This document shows, one piece after another, positions 32,715 through 42,932 of a DNA stretch of 45,201 nt (position 1 is its first letter; each line of letters begins with the position of its first letter). Position numbers and translations under genes: made by a program. The stretch lies in contig CAZVOD010000031.1 in NCBI GenBank assembly GCA_964628385.1, positions 1 to 45,201 of the forward strand. The letters are read 5' to 3'. The notes under the pieces were generated by a model. It did not search any database. It worked only from the letters and a program-made list of their open reading frames with translations, and was not told the origin of the DNA. The stretch is from JANQPA01 sp964628385. Its GTDB lineage: Bacteria; Bacteroidota; Bacteroidia; Chitinophagales; Saprospiraceae.

Positions 32715-34943
32715 TTAGAAACTATATCTTAATCCACCCCGGATGTAGAAAGGAGTACCCGGGGTAAGATGCAATTCCTCCACTGGCTCTAGCTCATTGA
32801 GCAACTGCGATTCAGTGGCGAATTGAGCCTCATTCCAATCTACATCAAAAAGATTTTCTACGGTCACGCCTAATGATACCTTGTTGAAAGTGTAATTCAA
32901 ATTCAAATCAGTAACAAAATACCCCTTGGCGATAATAGTATTATCCTCGTTGGCCGGACGATCCCGAATATACCGATAGCGCAAGCTACCGGAGAAACCA
33001 CTGGGAAGTTTTACGGTTATTCCTCCGATAGATGTCAATTCCGGAGCCAATGGAATATGGTCAGCCCCTTCTGGCTCGTTAATGGCACGAGCAATGGTGT
33101 AATTCAAATCACCATCAAGAAAAATATACTTTCCTAATTGATAGCGCACTGATAAATCTATACCGCGACGAACAGTTTCACCACTTGGCTCTACAATCCC
33201 AGCATCTCCTACATACACAAACTCCTGCTCAAGATACAAGTACCAAAGAGCCGGGCTAATCAACAACCGTCGTGTTGGCTTCCAGACCATACCAAAATCA
33301 GCACCATATGCAGCCGGCAAGATATTTTCCCGTGAACGAGCCACCGATACTCTGGAATCATTGGAGTGAAAACCTTTTCCCGCTTTTATAAATAATTGCC
33401 AGTTAGGATTAGGATTGTAAATGACATTTAACTTGGGAGAAATGATTGATTCGGTTTCCGAAAGATTCGTATAAGTCAGCGCAAGCTTATCAATATAATT
33501 GAAATCAAAGACGTCCAGGCGGATTCCCCCGCTGATCAACCACTTACCAAAATCCAACTCAGCATTGACAAAACCAAAGATATTCGATTCATCAACGTCT
33601 CCAAAAGCTAAACGCTCAAGCGTAGTGCGGCGATTAGCCGTTCTGGAAAGTTCATTATCATTGACATCATCATAACGTAAGCCAACACCGTAACTCATTT
33701 CCAAATCAGCCTCCGACATGGAAATCCCCTGAAAAAGCGTAGCATTTAATCCGTAAATTCTCCTGTCTTCCGTCTGACGGATCTGGTCGCCATTCTCTGG
33801 ATCTTCCAAAAAGAAAGTGAAGTTGGAAAACAACTCAAAGTCATAATGACTGAAGTAAGCCGAGGTTTTCAGAAAAGTATTATCATCAATCACCTTGGTG
33901 TGATCTATAGCAATATTAGTCCGGCTCGTTCTACCTCCCTCTGTGTCATCAACGGCACCAAAGCGTGAGATTGTGCCATCATCAATTAGACGCTGAGGAA
34001 TCTGCCCTGAAGCATCCCACTGACTCTGAAACCTTGACATTGTAAAAGACAGTCGATCACCATTGGATAAATTCATGGAGTATTTACCAAATAAATTTAA
34101 ACGAGTAAAATTCTGAGAAGACTCAAATGGCCCATCCGTTTGGATATATTCTGTGGCAATGTAAGCATCATTGCGCTCGTCTTGTCCTAAAAGGTCAAAA
34201 AGACCAACTGTCCGAAATGTATTAAAATCTCCAAATTCAAGGCCTATCACGCTGTTGTCCAGCCGATCTCTTGTCTTGAAGTTCACGTAACCAGCAGTAT
34301 TGAAATTACCGATATCCGTATAGTATGGCCCTTTACCAAAATCAATATTCTCAATGGTTTCCGGGATAAGAAAATGTAAATCAGAGTAGCCCTGTCCATG
34401 AGCATGAGAGACCATATTTACTGGCAGTCCATCTACAGAAATGGTAATATCTGTGCCGTGGTCAATATCAAAGCCTCGCAGAAATATCTGTTCTGCCTTA
34501 CCACCACCGGCATGCTGACCGATAAACAACCCTGGCACTCTTCGCAGTACCTCCTGGGAAGACCTAACAGGGTTTGTTTTTAAATCAATACTGGAAACTG
34601 TATTAATAGCTTTTACCGAATTGGATACGCTAACCTGGCTCAGGTCAATAACTTCCTCTTTCATCTCAACCCGTAAGATATTTTCAAAGTCCCTGGCTCG
34701 AAGAATATACCTTACATCCTCATAACCCAAAAAATTAACCCTTAAAGTATCGCCTACATTTACACGGGCTAATTTAAATTTTCCTAAAGCATTAGTGTGA
34801 CCGTGCTCTGAGCCTGAATTGATGAAAACGTAAGCATCAGCCAGTGGTTGTTCGGATTGATCCACAATCACCCCCAAAATCGTTTGCTGTGCATAAACAG
34901 AAACATTAAGTAAAATTATAATGATCAATAAAAAGTTTTTCAT
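32715..34943 (-). CDS. TonB-dependent receptor, probable metal or metallophore importer
   Basis: A 742-residue outer-membrane receptor. Signal peptide (LLIIIILLNVSVYAQ), carboxypeptidase-like domain (GVIVDQSEQPLADAYVFI), plug with VLRRVPGLFIGQHAGGGKA and the histidine-bearing block VNMVSHAHGQGYSDLHFLIP, and a barrel ending in RGGLRYSF. It lacks a SusD partner and is smaller than SusC-type receptors. The His-rich plug block is common in receptors found beside HupE-like permeases, which suggests transition-metal uptake (nickel, cobalt, zinc or copper; not resolved). The ATG at 34943 is chosen because the signal peptide begins there; an upstream start would add MVRQGKYLI. Confidence 0.9.
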   Translation of the reverse strand: MKNFLLIIIILLNVSVYAQQTILGVIVDQSEQPLADAYVFINSGSEHGHTNALGKFKLARVNVGDTLRVNFLGYEDVRYILRARDFENILRVEMKEEVIDLSQVSVSNSVKAINTVSSIDLKTNPVRSSQEVLRRVPGLFIGQHAGGGKAEQIFLRGFDIDHGTDITISVDGLPVNMVSHAHGQGYSDLHFLIPETIENIDFGKGPYYTDIGNFNTAGYVNFKTRDRLDNSVIGLEFGDFNTFRTVGLFDLLGQDERNDAYIATEYIQTDGPFESSQNFTRLNLFGKYSMNLSNGDRLSFTMSRFQSQWDASGQIPQRLIDDGTISRFGAVDDTEGGRTSRTNIAIDHTKVIDDNTFLKTSAYFSHYDFELFSNFTFFLEDPENGDQIRQTEDRRIYGLNATLFQGISMSEADLEMSYGVGLRYDDVNDNELSRTANRRTTLERLAFGDVDESNIFGFVNAELDFGKWLISGGIRLDVFDFNYIDKLALTYTNLSETESIISPKLNVIYNPNPNWQLFIKAGKGFHSNDSRVSVARSRENILPAAYGADFGMVWKPTRRLLISPALWYLYLEQEFVYVGDAGIVEPSGETVRRGIDLSVRYQLGKYIFLDGDLNYTIARAINEPEGADHIPLAPELTSIGGITVKLPSGFSGSLRYRYIRDRPANEDNTIIAKGYFVTDLNLNYTFNKVSLGVTVENLFDVDWNEAQFATESQLLNELEPVEELHLTPGTPFYIRGGLRYSF

Positions 34944-35083
34944 TATTAGATATTTTCCTTGCCGGACCATTAAACTATACCAACCAAAACCTCAGTCATT
35001 AACGGCAAGCGCATGATTAAAAATAGAAAACACAATGTTATACCAGATAGCCACAGCCTCTGGCTCCTTGAAAATCTATATAA

Positions 35084-35500
35084 TCAGCCCTTTGGAGGTG
35101 GAGATAAGAGTTTTAGGAAAATATCATCCGGGATAAGTTTATGATCAAAGTTATCCGTTGATTTTGAGTTTATTATAAAGGAGTGAATAAACTGAGGCGG
35201 TAATAATTTTAAAGGGTTTTTATGCTTGGAGCTTTTATCTTCTTTTGAATCCTTCTGCTGTTGATCACTGAGCTTTTTCATGTTGTGCATAGCAGATAAG
35301 GCCGTTTCCTGGCTATGGACATGATGCTTTTGCGCCCCAAAACTGTCACTAAGCTCGGTAATTTCTGCATTGATCACAGTAGACGTGTAACTCACCCACT
35401 GTACAACCTGAAGCACCGGATATTGTAGTAACACACTCATGAAGCCATAAAGCATCAAAGAGGAAAAAATTTCACGATATGTACGTATAGACCTGAGCAT
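35084..35500 (-). CDS. Small His-containing membrane protein upstream of metal receptor
   Basis: A 138-residue protein of unknown family. Residues ~10-40 are hydrophobic (IFSSLMLYGFMSVLLQYPVLQVV), the middle contains KHHVHSQETALSAMHNMKK with clustered His and Met, then a charged Lys/Asp/Ser stretch, and the tail ends in SPPPKG. Small Bacteroidota proteins of this shape are common at the head of metal-related operons, but I know of no assigned function. It lies 140 bases upstream of the TonB-dependent receptor on the same strand. A role in periplasmic metal handling is inference from the His/Met cluster and the location. Confidence 0.65.
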   Translation of the reverse strand: MLRSIRTYREIFSSLMLYGFMSVLLQYPVLQVVQWVSYTSTVINAEITELSDSFGAQKHHVHSQETALSAMHNMKKLSDQQQKDSKEDKSSKHKNPLKLLPPQFIHSFIINSKSTDNFDHKLIPDDIFLKLLSPPPKG

Positions 35501-36023
35501 GTTTTAAATTCGTGTGAGAGTATTTATTTAGCAATCAGTCGAACTGATCAGTCTGTTAAGCGCCACAAAATGTCTGCTTTAATTGTATCAATTAAAATCC
35601 CGAGTGCACTCCCAAATATCGCCCGATTAAAAGGCGCACCTCAATGAAATACCCTTACAATTATTGCCAGCTGAGAATGCTTTTTTCTGTTTTTCCTTCA
35701 TTCCTCGTCCTAAACGGGGAAAATTACTGTCCGGTTTTAGCTTTTTGCTTTTTTTTTAAATTTACATCCAAAATCAGCTTCGAGCCATTACAGAAGCTAT
35801 CCTTTGGAACAAAGTCAGACTTGTTTCGAAAGGTTAGAATTCATTAAATTTCAGACAATTTTTTTCCAAATATCAACCAGGGGGGTATTCGTATTTCAAC
35901 TTTTATTGCATCGTAAATAAATTAGAATTACAAGCAATTATATTAAATTACAGACATTTTTAGCTAGAGCAAACGCACCAAAATAATGTTACGAAATAAA
36001 ATAAGATATTATCGAGCAGAAAG
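35501..36023. other. AT-rich intergenic region
   Basis: About 520 bases between the divergent small membrane-protein gene and the ISAs1 fragment. A 67-codon plus-strand frame within it (Phe-rich, no motif) looks random. The region should contain the promoter for the metal-uptake genes on the minus strand. No repeat, RNA or metal-regulator box was recognised with confidence. Confidence 0.35.
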
Positions 36024-36377
36024 ATGCAAGATACCGTCGAGAATTTGTTTATCCAAGTAGATGATCCCCGCGTACAGGGGCGTTATCTACATCGGCTCAA
36101 AGATATATTATTCATTTCATTTTGCACTCTGTTGTCAAATGGAGAAGGCTTTGAAGACATGGCCGAGTTTGCAGAGCAACGCCTTGAATGGTTAAGTGGG
36201 ATATTGGAATTACCCAATGGAATTCCATCGCATAACACCTTCAATCATTTTTTACAAATGATTGATCCTGATAAACTTAGCATTAGCTTAGAGGTGGATG
36301 CAGAGGTGCTGATCGAAAGTGTTAAGAGTAAGCTGATAAGCCTTGACGGAAAGAAAATGCGTGGCGTATCTCCATGA
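36024..36377 (+). pseudogene. ISAs1-family transposase, N-terminal fragment
   Basis: Residues 1-117 match the N-terminal region of ISAs1-type transposases: QVDDPRVQGRYLHRLKDILF, EDMAEFAEQRLEWL, GIPSHNTFNHFLQMIDP and the start of the DDE domain, SLDGKKMRG. The frame then ends at 36377, so about two thirds of the protein, including most of the DDE catalytic core, is missing. It lies 118 bases upstream of the S9 peptidase in the same direction and could influence its expression. Terminal repeats were not identified. Confidence 0.85.
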
Positions 36378-36495
36378 TAACAATTAAGCTGACCCATTAG
36401 GGTCAAAATGTGGATAGAAAATAAGTTAATAAAGCGATTGAAAGCGTGCCGTCAGGTACGCCACTTAACTATATTAAAAAAACAACCAAAACAGT

Positions 36496-39228
36496 ATGAA
36501 AAAACAATACTTACACATTTTCACTTACCTGCTCATCTGGGTAAGTGTCAATACCATTATCGCGCAAGAAAAGCCTACACTCACGCTGGAAGATTATCAG
36601 GAATGGCAAAGACTTTCCTGGTCCTCTTCACTATCTGATGACGGCAACTGGGTAGCCTACCGAGTAAGTCTGGTCAATGAAAAAGATACGCTTTATATCA
36701 GTAGTGCAGACGGCCAACAGCGCTACAAGTATGCTTTTTCCAATACCCCCCAATTTTCAACAGATGGCAAATGGGTGGCTTTTGCACAGGGGGTCAGTCC
36801 TGAAAAAGAGGAAAAGATGAAGAAAAAGAAACAACGCGTAGAAAATACGATGATTCTACTGAACCTGGAGTCTGGCGAAGAGGAAGAATTTCAAAGTATC
36901 AGCCGCTATAGCATTAGTGAGGATAGCAAGCATGTCATCATGTCTACTTATGCCCCCAAAGGTAGTAAACTGCCCGGTAAAGATTTGCTGGTATACAGCC
37001 TGTCTACAGGAATATCGCGCAATATCGGTAATGTGTCTGAGTGGGCCCTCAATGACAAAGGAACACTCCTGGCTTACATTATTGATGCAGAAAAAAAACG
37101 AGGTAACGGAGTAGAACTTTTTGACCTGGATAGTTATCAAATCAGCTTTCTGGCCAGTGACACTACTACTTTTAAAAAGCTCAAATGGGAAGAGGAGCAA
37201 TCGGCACTTACTTTTATGCAGGCTTTTCACGATACCGCTTACACACAAGCTAACCATAGAGTTTATGCCTACAAAAATCTGGAAGCCAGCCAGGAAGTTC
37301 TAATACTTGATCCTTCTGATCGTCGGGATTTCCCAGAAGGCATGCGTATCCGCGATACATATACGCCAGGATGGTCTGAAGACCTAGAGCGCATCTTTGT
37401 CGGCCTCGACAGTTGGGAGGAGGACGAGCAGGATGCAGAAAGTGAGCAAGAAGAAAAAGCAGAAAAAGTACCCGAAATGGAAATCTGGCACTGGAAAGAT
37501 GATGATATCATTCCCAGGCAACGTCGCACTTACAATCGGGATAAGAACTTCACCTACCTTTCTGTTTGGAATGTGGAGCAGGATAAATTGGTACGTATTG
37601 AGGATGACGATAAAAAGGAGGCTTCCATGGTAGGTGATGGGAAAAAAATAGTACTACTGGACGAAACCCCTTACATCCCCCAGTTCCGTTTGGAGCACGC
37701 TGACGTCTATTTGGCCGATGCCCAATCTGGTGAACAAAAGCTAGCGATGAAGCAGTTTCCGGTTGACAACTTTTACGGCAGCTCTCCGGATGGTAAATAC
37801 TTATTGTACTTTATTGACGACCACTGGCATACCTACGAAGTGGCTACTGGCAAGCACATCAATTTGACCGCTCAACTGGACGTACCGTTCTGGAACACTC
37901 GCTACGATGGCCCGAGAGAGATACTGCCGCCTTACGGGCGTGGCGGCTGGCTCAAAGACGATGCCGCCGTTTTACTATACGACGAGTACGACATTTGGGC
38001 TTTCCAACCGGATGGCAGTAGCTATAAAAAGCTAACAGACGGCAAGAAGGAAGAGATGAGATATCGCGTGCAGCGAACGGACTACGAAGAGCCGTATATT
38101 GACCCTGAAGCGCCTATGTTTTTTAGTGTTTTTGGTGATAAAACAAAAGAGTCAGGTTATGTGAGGGTCAATGGAGATTTTGATATTGTTGACGAAATGT
38201 TGATGGACAAGCGAGTGCGTAGTTTGACCAAAGCCAAAGATGCAGATGTTTACGCTTACTATATGGAGAGCTACGAGGATTCACCGGATGTTTTTGTAAC
38301 AAATGGCCAGCTGAGCGATGCCCGGCAGATTTCCAACACTAACCCACAGCAGCAGGAATATGCCTGGGGGAAAACGGAATTAATCGAGTATAAAAATGCC
38401 GATGGCAAAAAGTTGCAGGGGCTACTACACTACCCGGCGAATTATGAGAAAGGGAAGGAATACCCAATGATCACTTATATTTACGAGCGCCGTACGGATT
38501 CCAAAAATAATTATATCGCTCCAACTGACAGAAGAGCATACAATCTAACACATTATGTACAGAATGGCTATTTCGTTTTCCAGCCGGATATTATTTACAA
38601 AACCAATCACCCCGGCGAATCAGCAGTAGACTGTGTTGTGCCCGCCGTCGAAAGGGTTCTGAAAACCGGCATGATCGACAAGGATAAAGTTGGTATTATG
38701 GGCCATAGCTGGGGAGGCTATCAAACAGCTTTTCTGGTCACACAAACCGATATCTTCTCGGCGGCTATTGCCGGAGCACCACTGACAAATATGATTAGCA
38801 TGTATAATTCTATCTACTGGAATTCCGGAACTCCTGATCAGCAAATTTTTGAAACCAGCCAGGGCCGCCTCCGGGAACCGTACTGGAATTTGATGGACGA
38901 ATACCTTGCCAATTCGCCAATCTTTCAGGCACAAGACATCACAACGCCAATGCTTATGACCTTTGGTGATCAAGACGGCGCGGTAGATTATCATCAGGGA
39001 ATTGAGATGTACATCACCATGCGAAGGCTATCCAAGCCTTTAATCATGCTTTTGTATGAGGGAGAAAACCACGGTCTGGCCAAAAAAGAAAATCAGATTG
39101 ACTACTTCACTAAAGTGAACCAGTTTTTCGACCACTATCTCAAGGGGCAGGAACCTCAACGTTGGATTACCGAAGGACAAAGTTATTTGAAGAAAAAAAA
39201 TAAGGAGAAAAAAGCAATTCGACCATAA
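36496..39228 (+). CDS. S9-family (prolyl oligopeptidase-type) serine peptidase
   Basis: A 910-residue exported peptidase. Signal peptide (YLLIWVSVNTIIAQ), a long beta-propeller domain (WD/TolB-like segments such as SLSDDGNWVAYRV and YGSSPDGKYLLYF), and a C-terminal alpha/beta-hydrolase domain. The catalytic triad is visible: Ser738 in MGHSWGGYQ, Asp near 827 in GDQDGAV and His859 in GENHGL. It is longer than classical prolyl oligopeptidase because of insertions, including an acidic Glu-rich stretch (EEDEQDAESEQEEKAEK) near residue 315. It probably degrades oligopeptides in the periplasm. The gene ends at a perfect 14-bp terminator and has no operon partner. Confidence 0.92.
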   Translation: MKKQYLHIFTYLLIWVSVNTIIAQEKPTLTLEDYQEWQRLSWSSSLSDDGNWVAYRVSLVNEKDTLYISSADGQQRYKYAFSNTPQFSTDGKWVAFAQGVSPEKEEKMKKKKQRVENTMILLNLESGEEEEFQSISRYSISEDSKHVIMSTYAPKGSKLPGKDLLVYSLSTGISRNIGNVSEWALNDKGTLLAYIIDAEKKRGNGVELFDLDSYQISFLASDTTTFKKLKWEEEQSALTFMQAFHDTAYTQANHRVYAYKNLEASQEVLILDPSDRRDFPEGMRIRDTYTPGWSEDLERIFVGLDSWEEDEQDAESEQEEKAEKVPEMEIWHWKDDDIIPRQRRTYNRDKNFTYLSVWNVEQDKLVRIEDDDKKEASMVGDGKKIVLLDETPYIPQFRLEHADVYLADAQSGEQKLAMKQFPVDNFYGSSPDGKYLLYFIDDHWHTYEVATGKHINLTAQLDVPFWNTRYDGPREILPPYGRGGWLKDDAAVLLYDEYDIWAFQPDGSSYKKLTDGKKEEMRYRVQRTDYEEPYIDPEAPMFFSVFGDKTKESGYVRVNGDFDIVDEMLMDKRVRSLTKAKDADVYAYYMESYEDSPDVFVTNGQLSDARQISNTNPQQQEYAWGKTELIEYKNADGKKLQGLLHYPANYEKGKEYPMITYIYERRTDSKNNYIAPTDRRAYNLTHYVQNGYFVFQPDIIYKTNHPGESAVDCVVPAVERVLKTGMIDKDKVGIMGHSWGGYQTAFLVTQTDIFSAAIAGAPLTNMISMYNSIYWNSGTPDQQIFETSQGRLREPYWNLMDEYLANSPIFQAQDITTPMLMTFGDQDGAVDYHQGIEMYITMRRLSKPLIMLLYEGENHGLAKKENQIDYFTKVNQFFDHYLKGQEPQRWITEGQSYLKKKNKEKKAIRP

Positions 39229-39235
39229 ATCATGT

Positions 39236-39270
39236 ATCCGGAATTCTCGATAGGAACGAGAATTCCGGAT
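39236..39270. terminator. Perfect 14-bp bidirectional terminator stem
   Basis: ATCCGGAATTCTCG (39236-39249) is the exact complement of CGAGAATTCCGGAT (39257-39270) across a seven-base loop. It sits between the convergent S9 peptidase and desaturase stops (7 and 29 bases away). T-tracts are weak on both sides, so it may work with RNA 3'-end protection or Rho. Confidence 0.7.
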
Positions 39271-39299
39271 CATAATATCAGACTCTTATTACTGTTGTA

Positions 39300-40304
39300 T
39301 CAAGCTGTTTGACGCTCGACGGGCCGCTGAAAGAGTTCTGCTTTACCGATCATTCTTTCTTGCTCAGGATCCCAAGCTTTGAGCTTAAAGCATTCTGCTA
39401 TCCCTTTTGGCGTCAATGAAGTAGTACCTGGGTTTTGAAGGGCTTCCATTTCATTGAATGCTTTTGGTAAATTATAAAAGGGAATTTTTGGATTAACGTG
39501 GTGGATATGGTGATAGCCAATATTACCGGTAAACCAGTGCATTAGCTTATTCATTTTCATGTAACTAGACGAATAAAGGGCGGCTTCCACGTAAGTCCAT
39601 TCCTCTTTGCTCTTGAATTTAGCCGATGGAAAGTTATGCTGTGCGTAAAACAGGTATGCCCCAAGTGCATGACCCAGCATGATCGGCAAGATATAGCCAA
39701 CTAATAGGCTTTGTAGTCCAAAAACGCTAAAAATAGCTACGCCCAGAGCTACGTGAAAAACCAGTGCTAGGAGGGAGTCCAGATGCTTTTTAGGATTGTT
39801 TATTAATGACCGCAGCAACATGCCCCAGATAAAAACAAAAATATACCCAAAAGCAATAGTGAAGGGATGCCTGGCAAAAAGATAAAGGCTGCGCTCTAAC
39901 TTACTGGCCTTCAAAAACTCCTCGCGCGTTGCCAACGGATAAGAACCTATACTAGAGCTATACAACTTCGAGTTGTGAGCGTGGTGAAAATTATGAGACC
40001 TTTTCCAGATACTTACCGGGGCTAAAATAAAAAGCCCGTATACAGTAAAAATAGCTTTGGCAATTATCGAATTTTGCAGAATACTTTTGTGCAGGTAATC
40101 GTGATAGATGATGAACAGGCGTATGTTCAACAGCCCGGCCAGCACCGCACAAATCAACTGCGGTACGATGTGAATATTTCTGATGGCTCCGACGTAGGCA
40201 AGTGTCCACAAAACAAGCGTGCTTACTGTCAATATCCAACTCTTGGTACGATCTTCCTTAGCATACCTGGCCGTAGCCACAATCAACTCCTTGTCTTTTA
40301 TCAT
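39300..40304 (-). CDS. Fatty acid desaturase family protein
   Basis: A 334-residue integral membrane di-iron enzyme. Three histidine boxes are visible: HDYLH (with IIYHDYLHKSIL), HNFHH (KRSHNFHHAHN) and HHIHH (IGYHHIHHVNP), separated by hydrophobic helices in the usual order. These enzymes insert a double bond, or hydroxylate, using oxygen and reduced ferredoxin or cytochrome. Fatty-acyl chains are the usual substrate, but carotenoid hydroxylases and ketolases share the fold. The neighbouring LpxL-type acyltransferase on the same strand, 61 bases upstream, supports a lipid role. Regiospecificity cannot be predicted. Confidence 0.88.
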   Translation of the reverse strand: MIKDKELIVATARYAKEDRTKSWILTVSTLVLWTLAYVGAIRNIHIVPQLICAVLAGLLNIRLFIIYHDYLHKSILQNSIIAKAIFTVYGLFILAPVSIWKRSHNFHHAHNSKLYSSSIGSYPLATREEFLKASKLERSLYLFARHPFTIAFGYIFVFIWGMLLRSLINNPKKHLDSLLALVFHVALGVAIFSVFGLQSLLVGYILPIMLGHALGAYLFYAQHNFPSAKFKSKEEWTYVEAALYSSSYMKMNKLMHWFTGNIGYHHIHHVNPKIPFYNLPKAFNEMEALQNPGTTSLTPKGIAECFKLKAWDPEQERMIGKAELFQRPVERQTA

Positions 40305-40365
40305 GCTGCTCGTTTTTTTAAGCTATTTATATATTTACTAAAACAATTAGGATTCGAGAATACGG

Positions 40366-41238
40366 TTAACTAACCGGCTTTTTGTGCTTCCAGCGGCGAT
40401 GCGTCCAGAGCCAGTGGGCCGGAGATTCGATGATATCTGCTTCCAGACGTCGGGTGTGTAACTCTGATATTTCGTCTTCCAACAGTTGAGTGGGATCCTC
40501 CACCAGCAGTTCGTTGACTATGCGATAATATCCTCTTTTCGTGCGTTTGATTGATGCATATATGACAGGATATTTCAGCTTTCTAGCAACCTTGGCTGTC
40601 CCCCTGAATATCGGTGTTTCCTGGTTGAGGAATGTCGTCCAATAAGCTTCTTGTGGCTGTGGTGTCTGATCTGCGATGAATGCTGTAGCCGTTAGCTCAT
40701 TCCTGTTTTTGACCATCCCCCGGAACGTCTCCTGCATAGTGTAAAGCTTATTTCCCAACCGCGTTCGCATGTAAATAACTAAACTATTAAAATATTTGTT
40801 AGCTAATGGACGAAATATGACAAAAAGTTGATGATATTCAGTTTGACTGAAACGTGCACCAGCTAATTCCCAATTACCCAAATGGCCCATGACGATGATC
40901 ACACTCCGCTTTTCTCTAAAAAACCTTTCATACAGGTCTGCATTTTCAAAGCTCAGCCGTTGCAGCAAGACTCTTGGCCGGATGGTCAGCGTTTTGAGTG
41001 TTTCTAAAATCAAATCACAGAAATATTTATAAAATTGCCGCTGTATATCCTGAATTTCCTGCGCTGTCTTTTCCGGAAAAGCATTTCGAAGGTTGGTCTG
41101 TACTACTTTTTTTCGATATCCCACTACTTGATAAACGAGTACATACAATCCGTCCGACAGCAAATACATGGCCCAAAAGGGCAGCAAAGAAATGGCATAA
41201 AGAAGCGGTAATACGAGATAGTAGCTAACGGCTTTCAT
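40366..41238 (-). CDS. LpxL/HtrB-family lysophospholipid acyltransferase
   Basis: A 290-residue membrane-associated acyltransferase of the lipid A biosynthesis type. N-terminal hydrophobic anchor (LPLLYAISLLPFWAMYLLSDG), the catalytic HX4(D/E) motif in MGHLGNWELAG near residue 118, FIADQTPQ in the middle and WLWTHRRWKHKKP at the C-terminus (the family W-x-W/H-R-R-W-K block). In Bacteroidota such proteins add secondary acyl chains to lipid A, though some homologues act on other lipids such as aminolipids. It lies just upstream of the desaturase and is probably co-transcribed with it. Confidence 0.9.
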   Translation of the reverse strand: MKAVSYYLVLPLLYAISLLPFWAMYLLSDGLYVLVYQVVGYRKKVVQTNLRNAFPEKTAQEIQDIQRQFYKYFCDLILETLKTLTIRPRVLLQRLSFENADLYERFFREKRSVIIVMGHLGNWELAGARFSQTEYHQLFVIFRPLANKYFNSLVIYMRTRLGNKLYTMQETFRGMVKNRNELTATAFIADQTPQPQEAYWTTFLNQETPIFRGTAKVARKLKYPVIYASIKRTKRGYYRIVNELLVEDPTQLLEDEISELHTRRLEADIIESPAHWLWTHRRWKHKKPVS

Positions 41239-41328
41239 CTGAACAATAATTGTCTTTAGGCCAACAAGATACAGTAATTCCAGCTGCTAAGATGCAAAAG
41301 CCTAACTGTTTTGCAGAAATAAACCCAT

Positions 41329-42890
41329 TTACCCGTCTACCAATAAAGAAATATACGGGACCGCCTCCCATTCCGCCACAGCCTTCTCCGTAGAGCTAAA
41401 GCTAACCCCCAGGGCGATCACCTCTTTACCCCGATCGAGAAAAGGACTGCCGTAGCGTTTCTCCCGGATTTGCGCGAGCGCCGATTCAGCGGAGGCATCC
41501 AGTTTGAACTCCATCACGTAAATCTGGTTTTTGGTATGAACCACGGAGTCTACTCTACCTTTGGTCGTGCTTACCTCTGACTGGACGAACAGTCCAATCC
41601 CCGAAAAGCTCAAGTGTAGAATAGCATGGAAGAAAGCTTCCTGTTTTTGTTGAAAAAGTTGGTAGGGAATGGTAGAAAAGAGGATATCAACAAGATCGAT
41701 AAAGCGCTCTGGGTCACCGTCCTCCAGGGCCGTTTTGATTTTGACCAACAAGGGCAGGCTATCCGTTTTAGTCGTTTCCCGAAAGGCGGCCAGCAGATGC
41801 TGCTGCATAGTATCTTTGACCTCGCGGTTAGGATAATCGAGGGTGTAGAGTCCGGTGGCCGGGTCATAATCCCGAATGGTCAGGTAGCCGGTTTGAAAAA
41901 GCAGCGCCAGCCAATTGAGGTCATTAATCGTAAAGCTTTCGAACATCACCTGCCCGACCACCAGATCATTTAAATTGTATTGAAATTCTTCTCTAAGTTT
42001 TTTGATCAAAAAAGTAGGAGTGCCCGTTTCCCACCAGAAGTTGGCAAAGCGTTGGGCCGCAAAAAGGTTAAGGATGGAAAAAGGATTATAGAGGCGCGTC
42101 GCTGTCCCCCAGCTATAGCCGTTATACCAAACTCTGATGTCTTCTTTCAGGGCATCGATTGATTTCTCAAATTTCTGAGCGAGTTGTTTTATGGCTGGTT
42201 CGAAAAAAGTTTCCAATTCCTTTTGCGTGTAGCCGGCGATGGTCGCATAATTTTCCACTAAAGTGATATCCTGGAGGTGATTCAGGTCGGAAAAAAGAGA
42301 CACTTTACTGAATTTTGAAATACCAGTAATTAGAAAAAAACGAAGGAATGGATCGGCATCCTTGATCACTGAGAAGAAACTGTTCAGTATATCCTTGTTG
42401 ATCTCCGCCTGTTTCAGCTGGGTGAAATAATCAACTAAAGGCTTGTCGTACTCGTCAATGAGCAGCACCACCTGCCGGTTGTCCGTGGCCAGCCGCTGAA
42501 TCAATTCCTGAAAACGAGGCCCGATTCCCTCTTGTGTCAGGGAAAAACCAGCTTCCTTAGCTTTGTTATTGAGCGCCTGATGAAGCCCTCTTTCCAGCCC
42601 GATATCTTTGTATCCCAGCCCAGAGCACTGAAAGAAAAATGCAGCACCGGATGCGGCTCGAAATCGTATTTGTCTTCTATCCACAAGCCTTCGAACAACT
42701 CTCCTTTTCCCTGAAACAGATACTTCAAAGTAGAGATCAACAGCGACTTCCCAAATCGCCGGGGACGAGAGAGAAAGTAGTACTGACCAGAAGTGATCAA
42801 CTCAAAAATTATATCCGTTTTATCTACGTAAAGGTATTTATCCACTCTTAATTTGCGAAAATCCTGTATGCCGATCGGGTATTTTTTCAT
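41329..42890 (-). pseudogene. AAA-ATPase-like / PD-(D/E)XK nuclease family protein, frameshifted
   Basis: The combined reading gives about 520 residues of the AAA-ATPase_like (DUF1703-type) family common in Bacteroidota. The first frame (from 42890) has PIGIQDFRKLRVDKYLYVDK and the P-loop SRPRRFGKSLLIST. The second frame (to 41329) has Walker B VVLLIDEYDKPLV, FFLITGISKFSKVSLFSDLN, DIRVWYNGYSWG and the C-terminal nuclease-like motif VMEFKLDASAESALAQI. The switch lies near 42610-42620 in a G-rich stretch (GGGCTGGG), where one missing base would restore SALG-LGYKDIGLERG. Function of the family is unclear; a defence or mobile-element role is often guessed but not shown. A sequencing error is also possible. 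Confidence 0.85.
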
Positions 42891-42932
42891 ACTACTAAAT
42901 ATAAGGAAAAAAGGTGAATTTTCGGAGACGGG

